The notes beneath the pieces were generated by a model. That model saw only the letters and a program-made list of their open reading frames with translations. It was not told the DNA's origin and searched no databases. From Ceratopteris richardii (taxonomy: Eukaryota; Streptophyta; Polypodiopsida; Polypodiales; Pteridaceae): DNA of 64,000 nt. The stretch spans positions 72,459,221-72,523,220 of the forward strand of contig CM035407.1 of assembly GCA_020310875.1 (NCBI GenBank), in the 5' to 3' direction. Shown piece after piece: positions 31,345 through 41,781 of the stretch. Position numbers and translations under genes: made by a program. Position 1 is the stretch's first letter, and each line of letters starts with the position of its first letter.

Positions 31345-31957
31345 TCATCTAAATATATCATAACTATTCTTAGGCAAGGGTTGAGCTACATGCTTAATTT
31401 TCTTGTCGACGGTTTTATATTTAGTTTCTATGTTAACTTCATGTTCTAGAATAAAATTAGTAATAAACTCACATTCCTTAATAGATTCAAGAATAATCAA
31501 TTTTGATTCTAATTTTTCTGGGGAAGCAGTTTCAAGCTCTTCTAACAAAGTAGTACTTTTCGAGAGTTCAATTATTCTTTCAATATTTTCATAAGGTAAA
31601 ATTAATCCTAAATCTCTAAAATATTTTTCATTTTCTTTTCTAAATGTTTTTGTAAGGTTTTCTAATATGATGCAAACTAGTAGTAGGAGTGCAAACTAAA
31701 AAATTTTTGAATTTATATACATCGTTAGGTGAGACATCAAAATAATGTCCACTATTGTCCTGCTGAATAGTGGAATCTAACAGAAATTTTGGTCATAATA
31801 TGCCCCATATTCTCTAACAAGTGGTGTGTCTTCATACACATGACTGTATGAGTCAATGGGGTTTCTTCATAAATTCTTCTATTTCTTGAATTTTAGGACA
31901 GACTATCATGACTTGAAAAGAATCCATCCTAGATTTGGATCGAATTCTTGCATATGT
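31345..31957 (-). pseudogene. pol: Gypsy G protease-RT connecting region
   Basis: A degraded connector. It begins YARIRSKSRMDSFQVMIV directly after copia B, and further down a 67-codon frame (31345-31548) is Glu/Lys-rich. Stops are frequent. No catalytic motif is expected here. Confidence 0.55.
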
Positions 31958-32185
31958 TGTTGGAGTTAGACGTCTGCGGAAGCACACGAACAACACAAGG
32001 AGGAGGAAGAAGCTTGGAGCACAACACACAATACTGAATGTACTACTAGAGAATGTACAAAGATAAGTAGCCCATTAGGGTGATAGGCGTATATACAAGC
32101 CGGGGAAAAAAACCTCCTAAAGAGGTAAAAAGTGCCCCGCTGGTCCTAGAATGTTCACACACATCACTACCTAAATATATCAACA
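31958..32185 (-). repeat. 3' LTR of copia B
   Basis: 228 bp, TGTTGGAGTTAGACG to TATCAACA. Confidence 0.95.
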
Positions 32186-32197
32186 AATCCCCCTGGG
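32186..32197 (-). other. Polypurine tract of copia B
   Basis: Minus strand reads CCCAGGGGGATT next to the 3' LTR. Confidence 0.8.
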
Positions 32198-32258
32198 AGT
32201 GATGCGCTGAACAAGTAGCTGGCACTCATGTATAAGGAAGTGCCAAGCTATGTGGAAA

Positions 32259-32792
32259 TCACTCCACAAAAGGAAGTAAGCCCAAAGCTTTGCGGAAAGC
32301 TTCAAACTTCTCCCTAGGCAGAGCCTTCGTGAAAAGGTCTGCAATGTTCTCTTGCGTGGGCACATATGCCAAGCTAATCTCCCCAGCAGAGAACCTCTCC
32401 CTGACATAATGATAATGCACCTCAATGTGCTTAGTGCGAGCATGGAACACAGGGTTCCTCGCAACTGCCTATGCGCTCTGACTGTCGGTGAAGATGGTGG
32501 TGGTTGAAGACTGGCCAACACCCAAATCAGCCATAAGGCGTCTGAGCCACACACACTCAACAGTAGCTGTGAAAGCTTCCCTATACTCAGCCTCACAACT
32601 GGAAGTGGCCACAATAGGCTGCTTCTTGCTCAACCAAGATATACATGAGCTACCAAGCATGAAGCAAAACCCACCAGTGGACACACGAGTGTCATAGCAA
32701 CCAGCCCAATCACAGTCAAAAAAAGCATGCAAATCTGGCGTTAGTGATCCCCCCTTGGGATAAAACAACCCAAGTAGCCGAGTACCACTCAA
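32259..32792 (-). pseudogene. pol: Copia B RNase H
   Basis: Two overlapping frames, 32469-32792 and 32259-32450. They carry DCDWAGCYDTRVSTGGF, SSCEAEYREAF and TDSQSA, then ARTKHIEVHYHYVRERF and the terminal ALGLLPFVE. A TAG-type stop near 32467 splits them. The equivalent region in copia A is continuous. Confidence 0.9.
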
Positions 32793-32873
32793 GTAGCAAA
32801 AGATGCGCTTAACCGCCTACCAATGCTTGACTGCTGGGCAGTGCATAAACCTGCTCATCTCTGAGATAGCAAA

Positions 32874-33650
32874 CTAAATATTTGGCCGAGTAATGCATAA
32901 GTAAATCAAGCATCCAACAGCCTGCTGATAGAGAAAAACATCAAATGCATCTCCAGCATCATGAAGACTCAATTGTAAACCTGTCTCCATAGGAGTCGCA
33001 ATAGGCTTACAGTCTTCAAGGCCAAAATGTTGCAATAATGTGTCAATATATTTCGTTTGACACAAAGCCATTCCACCATCAACTTGCGTAAACTGAATGC
33101 CCAAGTAGTGATGCAAATGCCCCAAATCAGACATCCCAAATGAGGCATGCAAATCAGCCTTAAAATCAACAATATGCTTCTCAGTAGGACTAGTGAGCAG
33201 CATGTCATCAACATAGACAACAATGATCAGAAGCACATCATTATCACGCTTAACATATAAGATGCTTTCAGCTGGAATGTTCTCAAAACCATGTGCAATC
33301 AGATAGGCATGTATCTTCTCATACCAAGCACGTGGTGCTTGCTTTAAACCATATAATGCCTTCTTTAACCTGCACACCTGGTTTTCATGCCCTTTCTGCA
33401 CAAAGCCACGGGGCTGAAAAACATACACTTCTTCATGCAAGTCACCATTTAGAAATGTTGTTTTAATGTCCAACTGATGTACATTCCAACCATGATGGGC
33501 TGCAAGTGCACAAATGCTCCGAACTATAGTCATACGACATGTAGGTGCAAAGGTCTCATCAAAATCAATGCCTCTTTCTTGCGCATAACCCTTTGCAACA
33601 AGCCTAGCTTTATACCTGTCAACTGTACCATCAGGTTTATGCTTTAGCTT
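32874..33650 (-). pseudogene. pol: Copia B reverse transcriptase
   Basis: The 219-codon frame 32874-33533 has QLDIKTTFLNGDLHEEVYV, the LKQAPRAWYEK block and the YVDDMLL active site. The upstream codons to 33650 encode [18 protein letters not shown] sequence, with a stop at ~33651-33653 replacing a Tyr or Glu codon. Confidence 0.9.
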
Positions 33651-34117
33651 TTATACCCACTTAGTGCCAATGGCCTTCTTGCGAGCAGGCAAGTCACATA
33701 AAGACCAAGTACGATTCTTCATTATTGCATCATATTCAGATTGCATAGCAGCCATCCAATTTTCTGAATTTTGTGCTTCATCAAACGAAACAGGCTCATT
33801 CTCATCACAGAGACTAGATCCAGCCATAGCATAGCAACATGATGCAAAAGAGGCAATATGAGAACCTGATCGAGTACGATATGACAGAGGCGCATCTAAT
33901 TTTCTGTCATGCAAGGTCTGCACTAGCCATTTTGGCATAGTTCTTGCCTGCTCAATATCAACTCTCTCATCAATAAGTGCATCATGTACATCTGCATAAG
34001 AAATTATCTGCATCATCTTCTGAAACCTGCAAAGGCTGAGAAGTTGCCTCATTGGGACCAACACTAGACTATCCACCTATAAAAAGAGGCAGCAAAGTAT
34101 CATACATGTCTTTGGAG
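33651..34117 (-). pseudogene. pol: Copia B integrase-RT linker
   Basis: The 141-codon frame is polar and ends with ENWMAAMQSEYDAIMKNRTW and KKAIGTKWV, the conserved entry to copia RT. It includes a small deletion relative to A (around SISDADLHDALVDERADI in copia A). Confidence 0.75.
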
Positions 34118-34951
34118 CTAACAGATGTCTGAAAGCAATGGCTGAATAGCATCTACCACAAAAACAAAATCACAGCTAACCAGAATGCGTTTAGTCTGTG
34201 GATGATACAGACCATAGCCTTTACTTTCAGAATTGTACCCAATAAAAATACATTTTACTGCTTTATCATCCAATTTTCTGCGATGTTGTTCAAGCACTAA
34301 TGCATATGCCAAACAACAAAAAACAAGAAGATGAGCAACAGATGGCTTGCGGTCATGCCAAGCCACATATGGAGTGATAGACTGCAGCGCTTTAGTGGGA
34401 TACCTGTTCAGTACATATGCTGCACACATGACAGCCTCAAGCCAGAAACTATGTGGTAAAGCCTGACTCTTGACCATACACCTCGCCATCTCCATGAGTG
34501 ACCTGTTCTTTCGTTCAACAACTCCATTTTGTTGAGGTGTATATGACACTGTACACTGGTGTTTTATCCCACATTCAGCCAGAAATGCATTAAAATTAGA
34601 AGACATATATTCCCCCCCTCGATCTGAACGTAGGGTGCCCATTTTACATGCTGACAGATTTTCAATGAAAACCAAAAATTGTTTGAAGCACATGAACACT
34701 TCAGACTTTGCCTTCAATGGATATACCCTTGCATTTGTGGATTAATCATCGATGAAAGTCACAAAGTAAAGATAATTCCCAAAAGAAGGTGTCTGCATAG
34801 GACCACAGACATCAATATGTACAAGATGCAATTTATGAGTAGCCCGAACTAAACCATCTTTTGGAAAAGACAAACGCTGCATTTTGCCCAAAATACAGCC
34901 TTCACAAACATGTTTTCCAGGTGGCTCAAGTTTGGGCAAAGAGGACACCAT
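34118..34951 (-). pseudogene. pol: Copia B integrase
   Basis: Frame 34118-34717 has TLRSDRGGEYMSSNFNAFLA and SYTPQQNGVVERKNRSLMEM (catalytic Asp and Glu). Frame 34742-34951 carries CEGCILGKM and LVHIDVCGPMQTPSFGNYLY with the first catalytic Asp (IDV). TAA or TAG codons near 34741 separate them. Confidence 0.9.
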
Positions 34952-35455
34952 TTCATATTTCTACTGGTGTAGCAAACTAGCAAAATTCAGATGACTAAAG
35001 CATGCATGCTAAAGCTTCGCATCTGACGTAGCCTGAGAATCATTTACTACACATGCCAGATCATTTACAGATCTTTCATAGTCTATGAGCTTATACAGTC
35101 CACGACATAAAATGCCAAAAGCAATAATCACATCGCCACTTGACATATCATGAACTATACACCTGTCATCAACAAATTTCACAACCAAGCCAATCTTGGC
35201 TAATGCAAAAACTGATCACAGATTCTTCTTGATCCCTGGCACAAATAAAGCATCTGACAAAGTGAAAGAACTACCATTAGTAGTAGTCAAAATGATCTTA
35301 CCAACTCCCATAACAGGATAAGAGGAGTTGTTGGCACATGTAACAGTATTCCCTGTAGGGGCAGGCTCGAGTGAAGAGAAATTGCACTGCGAGGTAATAT
35401 GTTTGGTCGCCCCACTGTCAAAGTACCAAACATCTGAGTCTACTACAGACATGCA
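34952..35455 (-). pseudogene. pol: Copia B protease and GAG-pre-integrase
   Basis: Frame 35216-35452 reads VWYFDSGATKHITSQCNF (protease active site DSGA). The following GAG-pre-integrase part (34952-35215) keeps the KLWHARFGHLNFA-type motif but with stops. It is cut from gag by TAG at 35456-35458, where copia A reads CAG. Confidence 0.85.
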
Positions 35456-36502
35456 CTACTCATGAGAAGATGGGTCAAAACTGCAAACAATAGTAAACGC
35501 CCATTCTTCTTCCTGCACAAGATTAGGAGACTCCATTTTTGGTGTAGAGGCTTCTGCAACAACCATTCTAGCCTCTTTCTTCTTTGCCTCTTTTGGAACC
35601 AGTTTTGGACAGTTCTTTATGATATGATCATTCCATTTACAGTACTTACAAAACAATTTTGCTTTTCTGATTTTTTTCTCATCTTTGTCTTGGTTCTTCG
35701 AATGTGCAGCATTTGCAGATTTTTGCTTACTAGTAGAAGAGCTCCATTTTCCTTTGCCCTTCTGACTAGCCAAGAAAGCTTGATCTGCAACATGCATAAT
35801 GGACCTGTTCTGCCTGGACTGATCTTCCTGCAACATAACAGAGACTAACTCCTCAAATGACAAGGCATTTGAATTGCCTTTCATCATCAACCGAAGAGTA
35901 GAAGCAAAACTCTGATATGAATCAGGAAGACCATTCAGAACGGTCTGCACAAGTGAGCTTTCTAATATAACCTCATCAGCAGAAATCAACTGTTCCTTCA
36001 AATATTTGATCTTTGTTAGGAAACTGTCCATAGAATCACCTTCATTTATGTGTTCACTCTCCAACTGTTTTCGGAGGTAAGCAACACGAGCCTCATTCCT
36101 AGCTTGGTATAATGTGGTATGTGTATCCCAAGCATCCTTAGCTATTCTGCAAGAGTGAATATAAGGAATAATGGCACGTTTGATAGACAAAGCTATCAAT
36201 GCATGTGCCTGGGCATCTCTGCCATCCCAACGAATCTGCTCTGTAGTAGGTGCAGCAGAAACTACAGCACGAACAAGATTATGCAGAATACCATCATCTT
36301 CGACACCTTCTGCATCAGCTTCAGTACCTATAGTTGTAACAGTTGCAGGTGTGATAGGACGTTTTTTGACACCTTGCACAATGTTCCACAGTCCTTTTGC
36401 AACCAACACATGTCACATCATATAAGCCCATAACGGGTAGTTGGTACCATCCAACTTATCTTCAACAACCAACATATGGAATACATCACTGCTTTCAGCC
36501 AT
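35456..36502 (-). pseudogene. gag: Copia B gag
   Basis: The ATG at 36502-36500 opens MAESSDVFHMLVVEDKLDGT. TGA at 36413-36415 replaces CGA of copia A. The main frame (35456-36409, 317 codons) spans the capsid and a CCHC knuckle, CKYCKWNDHIIKNC, with Trp in place of the Gly found in A. Confidence 0.9.
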
Positions 36503-36842
36503 GACCGGTGACTAAAATATCTTGATGCAAAAAACTTACTGTATCTCAAAAAGTTGAACAGAACTACCCAGACAAATTCTACTAAACCTATAGTAGACTT
36601 TGAGACGCTTATACTGGCGAAGAGAAACTGGTATATACCTTTGGCGCAAAAAGATGAAATAGCCTGCACAAGCGCTGTGATAGTGCGTTCGAAGGCCGAA
36701 ACGAGCTCAGATTGCGATTCGGCACCACACAGCAAAGCTATTTTGATCTCTGAAACACCCTGAGTATGCTCACCAAATTTCATGTGAATCTGAGACTACA
36801 AATAGAGGAGTGTCGACGGCGCCCTAGATGAAGCGACGACCT

Positions 36843-36854
36843 GCTCTGATACCA
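36843..36854 (-). other. Primer-binding site of copia B (tRNA-iMet)
   Basis: Minus strand TGGTATCAGAGC, perfect. Confidence 0.9.
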
Positions 36855-36856
36855 AT

Positions 36857-37085
36857 TGTTGGAGTTAGACGTCTACGGAAGCACGTGAACAGCACAAGGA
36901 AGAGAAGAAGCTTGGAGCACAACACACAATACTGAATGTATTACTAGAGAATGTACAAAGATAAGTAGCCCATTAGGGCAATAGGCGTATATACAAGCCG
37001 GGAGAGAAAAACCTCCTAAAGAGGGAAAAAAGTGCCCCGACGGTCCTAGAGTGTTCACACACATCACTACCTAAATATATCAACA
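36857..37085 (-). repeat. 5' LTR of copia B
   Basis: 229 bp, TGTTGGAGTT to TATATCAACA, followed by the TATGT target duplication. Confidence 0.95.
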
Positions 37086-37487
37086 TATGTTGACCCTTCA
37101 TTCATCGCTTTTGTTTCCATTCTCATCTCTGCTATAAATGGCTGCTTGAGAATTACTTCATACGAACAATTATCTTGAACAAAGAAGTGGAATTCTTCTC
37201 AAACACCTCCTATCATAATAGGCACATGTGCACATGCACCTAATAAAATCCCAGATCCATTATCGACTGTTCTCATTCTCCAGCCATGCTCTTTGTCAAT
37301 TGGCCATCTAAACTTATCAAAAAATTTCTTTGAGATAACATTTATCTCTGAGCCTGAGTCAATCAAACCCAGAGCTAAACATGAATCTTTTTTATCTCTA
37401 ATCCTAATTTTCACTTTTGGAGTTCCTTGTGCCCAGAAGGCTGTGTTAAATTTACTTTCACTTTTCATCATTTCCTCATCAGGTTGG
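37086..37487 (-). pseudogene. pol: Gypsy G protease region
   Basis: Begins at the F junction with PDEEMMKSESKFNTAFWAQG. The retropepsin motif is LGLIDSGSEINVISKKFF (DSG retained), then WPIDKEHGWRMRTVDNGSG and LLGACAHVPIMIGGV. After a stop the text continues EEFHFFVQDNCSYEVIL up to MNEGSTY at the B insertion. The protein wording is close to basidiomycete gypsy proteases I remember. Confidence 0.8.
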
Positions 37488-37938
37488 TGTTAGCCGCCCG
37501 ATTGGATCTCTTTGTAATTTTATTTTTTATATTCGCACGCACTGGCATGGCGAAAAGATGTAACCTTCTATTGAGTAATGAAAAGGCAAGCACGGTATTC
37601 TTCGGCCGAAGAGGAATCGCCAGACTGTTTGTATGAGCAATAGTGCCAGAGATGCTATGTTGCAAAATTTGAAGAACTCTGAGTACTGTGTGATTATTAA
37701 GTTTAGTCATTAATCTTTGATTACCGTAATATTGCGATTAACCTTAACCATTCTGTGTGAATTCGTCCACGTTCATACGCATGGTAGACGCATTGCGCAG
37801 TGATAACTATTGAATCGGAAGTAATTAGTTGGTAATTGACTAGTTAAATTGGGAAAATTAAAAAGGGCCTCTATACTATCAGACCCCTGTCCATCCCAAG
37901 AACCCAGAAACAAGATTAAAAGGGCTTGACCGAAAGCA
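37488..37938 (+). repeat. Probable 5' LTR of gypsy F
   Basis: Runs from TGTTAGCCGCCC to AAAGCA just before the primer region. Boundaries are inferred from context, because no partner LTR is present. Confidence 0.45.
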
Positions 37939-37942
37939 CTTC

Positions 37943-37960
37943 TAGCGCCATCTGTGGGAA
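37943..37960 (+). other. Primer-binding region of gypsy F
   Basis: TAGCGCCATCTGTGGGAA resembles the TGGCGCC-(G/A)TCTGTGGGAA stretch that follows the 5' LTR of many plant gypsy elements. Confidence 0.5.
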
Positions 37961-38014
37961 TTGGAGTAGTTGCTTGCACAAAAGATTAAAGATTGACGAA
38001 GAATTCTTTGATAT

Positions 38015-38749
38015 ATGCTGGTAACACGCTCCGGTGAATCATACCCCAAATACCGCAGAGATCAACATCCTTGGGCAGTTCCAAACTTATTAGGAACACC
38101 TCCTGGTGGTAGAAGTACAGGACAGTTAAGTCCAATTTCAGAAGGATCAGAGCCAGTGAGTAGTGATTCCGGTGCTAGTTCAGTAGCACATGACGAGATT
38201 CCGGTGCATTCCGATGTGAGTCCGGTACTTTTTGGAGAAGGTATGGTGATTTCAGGTTGTACAGAGATGCAGTGCGGAGACAGTTCCACACTATCTGGTC
38301 AGAATTCGGTCACTATCAATGATAGGTTTATGTTATCTGGTGAGAACATTTTCAGTGATAGTGTAGCCTGGTCCGGTGAGACTTCGGCGAGTTCCGGTGG
38401 AAGTTCGGTATCACTCGGTGGCAATTTGAAGTTTTTCGGTGGTACTGTGGTGTTGCCTGGTGAACACTTACTGCGTTCACCACTTTTTGGTGCAAGTCTA
38501 CCTAATTTTGACACCAAAGTTGAGGAAAGACTGCTAGACCCTGAGTTCAACAATCGGTTCAACGACATTTTTGGATCGGAAAGTGAGCAGGTTGACCCTC
38601 CAGTCCAGGAAGCTCATGAGAAAATTCCCCAAAATTCAGGGAACAACAACGCCAGCAACAATAGCACCATGAGTGGCTCACAGCAACAGCAACAAACACC
38701 ACCACAGCCACAACCGCAATTTCAGCAGCAACAACAACAACAGCCATAA
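38015..38749 (+). pseudogene. gag: Gypsy F gag, N-terminal low-complexity part
   Basis: A 244-codon frame. It begins near a plausible start (MLVTRSGESYPKYRR; the first codon is CTG, and in-frame ATGs are later). It is rich in Ser, Gly and Val and closes in a Gln/Pro run (QQQQQTPPQPQPQ). TAA at 38747-38749 sits between CAG-CCA and CCA-GTC, so CAA is the likely ancestor. Function is probably a disordered gag extension. Confidence 0.6.
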
Positions 38750-39659
38750 CCAGTCGTCCCACCTCGACCTGTCCCAACCGGAGTGAACTATACAAAATTC
38801 GATGGATTTTCGGGGCCCCGACGCACATGTTCGCACATTCGAAATCAGTTATGCAGTGTTGAACCACCCACCAGATCCGGCGTATAAGGCCATCATGTTT
38901 CAGGCCACGCTGGTTAATGAAGCAGCAAGGTGGCTGACAGAATACGATATTAATCATTTTGGTAATTACGACGATGTGAAGGATGCGTTCCTGCAGAGGT
39001 TTTGCTTGAAGAAGAACCCTGCATAAATTTTTGACTATTTGCAAAACAATCGGCAGAAACCACACCAGAGTGTCCAGGAGTATGCAACACTGTTCAAAAC
39101 TCACTTGCGACAGCTGCCACCGGTGCATGCCAACCTGCCAGACGATGTCATAACACAATGGTTCATCAATGGATTGAATCCACAGCTAAAACAGATCATG
39201 ATCATTCGATGTGTGGGCGGAATGACATTGGATGCTGTCATTGCAATGGCCTTACAGTTGGAGCACAAAGTTGGAGGGTTTATGGAGGATCTGGAATGGT
39301 TGAAAGCAAGTAAGAACGTGACTGAGGATCCGTCCAAACAAGTGTACTGTACCAAGTGTAAGAATCTCGATCATACTTACGTACTGCCACAGTTGCGGAC
39401 CAAACAACAGCAAGGATACAGGAACTATCAGGGTCCGCGAAGTAATAATTTCAATCAAAATCGATGGCATGCGGGTACATCGGCTGAAGGCACCTCTCTA
39501 CCACCCCCTCGATGTCATTTCTGTGGCGAGGTTGGGCATATTCGTAGATTTTGTAAAGAAGCCGCAGAGTATGACAAAAGAAAAAAAGAAAGACAAAATC
39601 CGATGACAAATATGGTTTATATTTCCGATGACAAATATGGTTTATATTTCCCCAGTTGA
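38750..39659 (+). pseudogene. gag: Gypsy F gag, capsid and zinc knuckle
   Basis: After a frame change near 38810, frame 38802-39026 reads the capsid motif AARWLTEYDINHFGNYDDVK. It is stopped by TAA, then frame 39039-39659 continues KPHQSVQEYATLFKTHLRQL and FINGLNPQLKQIMI. The CCHC knuckle is CHFCGEVGHIRRFC. A short 30-bp duplication occurs near the end (two copies of SDDKYGLYF-type codons around 39600-39650). Confidence 0.8.
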
Positions 39660-39791
39660 TTCACAAGCAGCCGTAGTAAAGACGAGATCGGGAAAATAGT
39701 TGCAACCAGAGTTGAAGGTTTCGAGCCCAGAATTCATGAGCAACAACGGATTTTTACAAAGGCCAGTCAATGGACAACTAAGGAGCCGACA

Positions 39792-40400
39792 GTGTTCCCT
39801 GACCCAGTTCCAGTAACTCAGCCTCCTTTGCCAAATGCAAGGATGAATGCACTGAATTCTGACCCCGCAACATCAGAATCACAACCAGAGTCGGTGATGA
39901 CCACAGTACAAACAGATCGGGTATGGGACGTTATATCTAAGGCTTCAATCACACTTCCTCTGGGACAGCTTCTCGTGCCAGTTCCTAGTGTAAGACGGCA
40001 ATTCCAACAGCAAGTCAGCCCCGATCTTTCATGTACTCCGACAACTGCGACCATACAACCCGAGATGGATCATACGGTACTGCTGATAACCGTTTGGTAT
40101 AAAAACTAGAAGATCGCACAAGTTTTAATTGATGGAGGGTCTGGAGTGAATATTGCAACAGCTGCACTCTGTAAGAAACTGGGTTGGACCCAAATTGAAC
40201 TAGTGCAGTTCTTTGTGCGAATGGCGGACCAATCCAGAGTCCATCCGGTTGGACTAGTGCATAATATTCCTATAACCCTGCATGGCATTACATTTAAAAT
40301 GACTTTTATAGTCATGGAATTACCCGAATCTAGCCTTGACTACAACTTACTCTTCGGTCAACCATGGCTAAAGCAAGCCAAGGTCGTGCAGGATTGGTGA
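39792..40400 (+). pseudogene. pol: Gypsy F protease
   Basis: Two frames separated by a TAG at 40107-40109. The second holds AQVLIDGGSGVNIATAALCK, where the retropepsin D-[ST]-G is changed to DGG. It continues with LPESSLDYNLLFGQPWL, the conserved LLG-[RQ]-PW block. It is probably inactive because of the Ser to Gly change and the stops. Confidence 0.75.
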
Positions 40401-40512
40401 GCTCAAGAGTTAATTTTTAAGAATAATCACCGAAAATATGTCGTTGCATTGGACGCTATGCAACCTTGTGATCTACATGCATGCCCATATGTAGCAGAGC
40501 CAGTCCATATGT

Positions 40513-41100
40513 TTGGACGGGCTATCTGATGATGAGGAGGAGGCTTTCCTCAAGACAAATAAGGACCTCATTGCCTTAGGTACTATAGACTTACAGTCGG
40601 TAGCAGATAATTGGATTCCGACAGCTTGTACGGTCGTACCACTGACCGAAGAAGCAGAAGCAGATGCCGATATAACTATGGATGAATCGACATTACAACA
40701 ACTGTTGCAGCCAGCTAATGACTTGGCAAAGCCTCGGCAGTTTTATGTACTGGAGGATCAGCTAGTAACGCACAATTCGGGTGACACGGTCAACCCAAGA
40801 CCAGTAAAAATTAAGGCAGGATTAGCAGACAAATTCCAAGACGATTTGGTACAACTCCTGCGCGAATTCTCAGATGTCTTTGCTTAGGATTACAGAGACA
40901 TGAAGGGTCTTGACCCACGAATTTATCAACATAGAGTGGTGCTGAAACCGGATGCGAGACCCATCAAACAACCTAGTTACAGGATGAATCCTAACTATGC
41001 GGCACAGGTTGATCGTTTATTGAAGGTGGGATTTATTGTTCCAATTGATCATGCCGAGTGGATCTCGCCAATCGTGATAGTGCCTAAGAAAAACAAATAG
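40513..41100 (+). pseudogene. pol: Gypsy F protease-RT linker and RT fingers
   Basis: Frame 40513-40887 is an acidic linker ending in LLREFSDVFA. Frame 40900-41100 starts the RT: MKGLDPRIYQHRVVLKPDAR, then GFIVPIDHAEWISPIVIVPK. TAG at 41098-41100 precedes LRICVDYRKLN, where CAG is expected. Confidence 0.8.
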
Positions 41101-41745
41101 TTACGTATTTGTGTCGACTACCGAAAGCTTAACGCAGCCACCGTACCGGATCCGTTCCCTCTTCCTTTTCTAGATACGATGCTCGATGAGGTAGCTGGTC
41201 ACGAAATGTATTCTTTCCTGGATGGTTACAGTGGATACAATCAAGCAAGGATGGCGGAACAGGATATACTAAAGACGGCATTCATCACCAATTGGGGCAT
41301 CTATGCATGCACCGTAATGTGGTTTGGTTTGCGGAACGCTCCGAGTACATTCCAACGATGTATGCAGGAAGTGTTCTCACCTTATCTGACAATGTTCATG
41401 CAAGTCTATTTGGATGATTTTTCATTATTTGCCGATACTTTGGCGCACTTGTATCATTTAGGATGCTGTTTTGAAAAGTGCCGGGAGTATCGATTATGTT
41501 TGAATCCTACCAAATCGGTCTTTGCGGTCTCCTGTGGGAAGCTGCTCGGTCATATCATCTCCAAACAAGGAATACAGGTAGACCCTGATAAGGTAGCAGT
41601 AGTATTGGAGGCACCGGTCCCAAAAACACCCAAAGAAGTTATGTGGTTTCTTGGCCAGATCAGGTGGCATGGCAGACACTTACGATGGCTGGCTCATCTG
41701 GCGACGCCACTCAACCGACTTATGACCAGCACCCCGTGTAAGTAA
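41101..41745 (+). pseudogene. pol: Gypsy F reverse transcriptase
   Basis: Reads LRICVDYRKLN, FPLPFLDTMLDEVAGHEMYS, the AFITNWGIYACTVMWFGLRN block, and the active site VYLDDFSLF (YLDD variant of Y-x-DD). The thumb ends with WFLGQIRWHGRHLRWLAHLA. A TAA at 41743-41745 divides it from RNase H. Confidence 0.85.
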
Positions 41746-41781
41746 GAATGGACTAATGAGTGTCAAAGCACATTTGATCGG

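Larger units (their letters stand above)
31958..37085 (-). mobile_element. Ty1/copia retrotransposon B, full length but defective
   Basis: LTRs at 31958-32185 and 36857-37085 and a 5-bp target duplication TATGT (31953-31957 and 37086-37090) define the insertion precisely inside gypsy G. The 5,128-bp element is the same family as copia A: same LTR ends, same tRNA-iMet site, same PPT, same gag-pol order. Its coding region is split into several frames by stops and frameshifts. Confidence 0.97.
28377..37487 (-). mobile_element. Ty3/gypsy retrotransposon G, fungal-like lineage, interrupted by copia B
   Basis: Protease coding (37086-37487) lies to the right of copia B, and RT, RNase H and integrase coding (28377-31957) to its left, all minus. 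The reading resumes across B: protein ends ...MNEGSTY on one side and continues YARIRSK on the other, at the TATGT duplication. The 5' side is cut at 37487 by the start of gypsy F. Motifs such as LGLIDSGSEINVISKKFF, EVRRFLGACVFYVIWIPHF and RYAIRFGAKIL resemble a gypsy family I know from basidiomycete genomes, rather than the common plant Tekay, Reina or Tat families. It is heavily broken. Confidence 0.8.
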
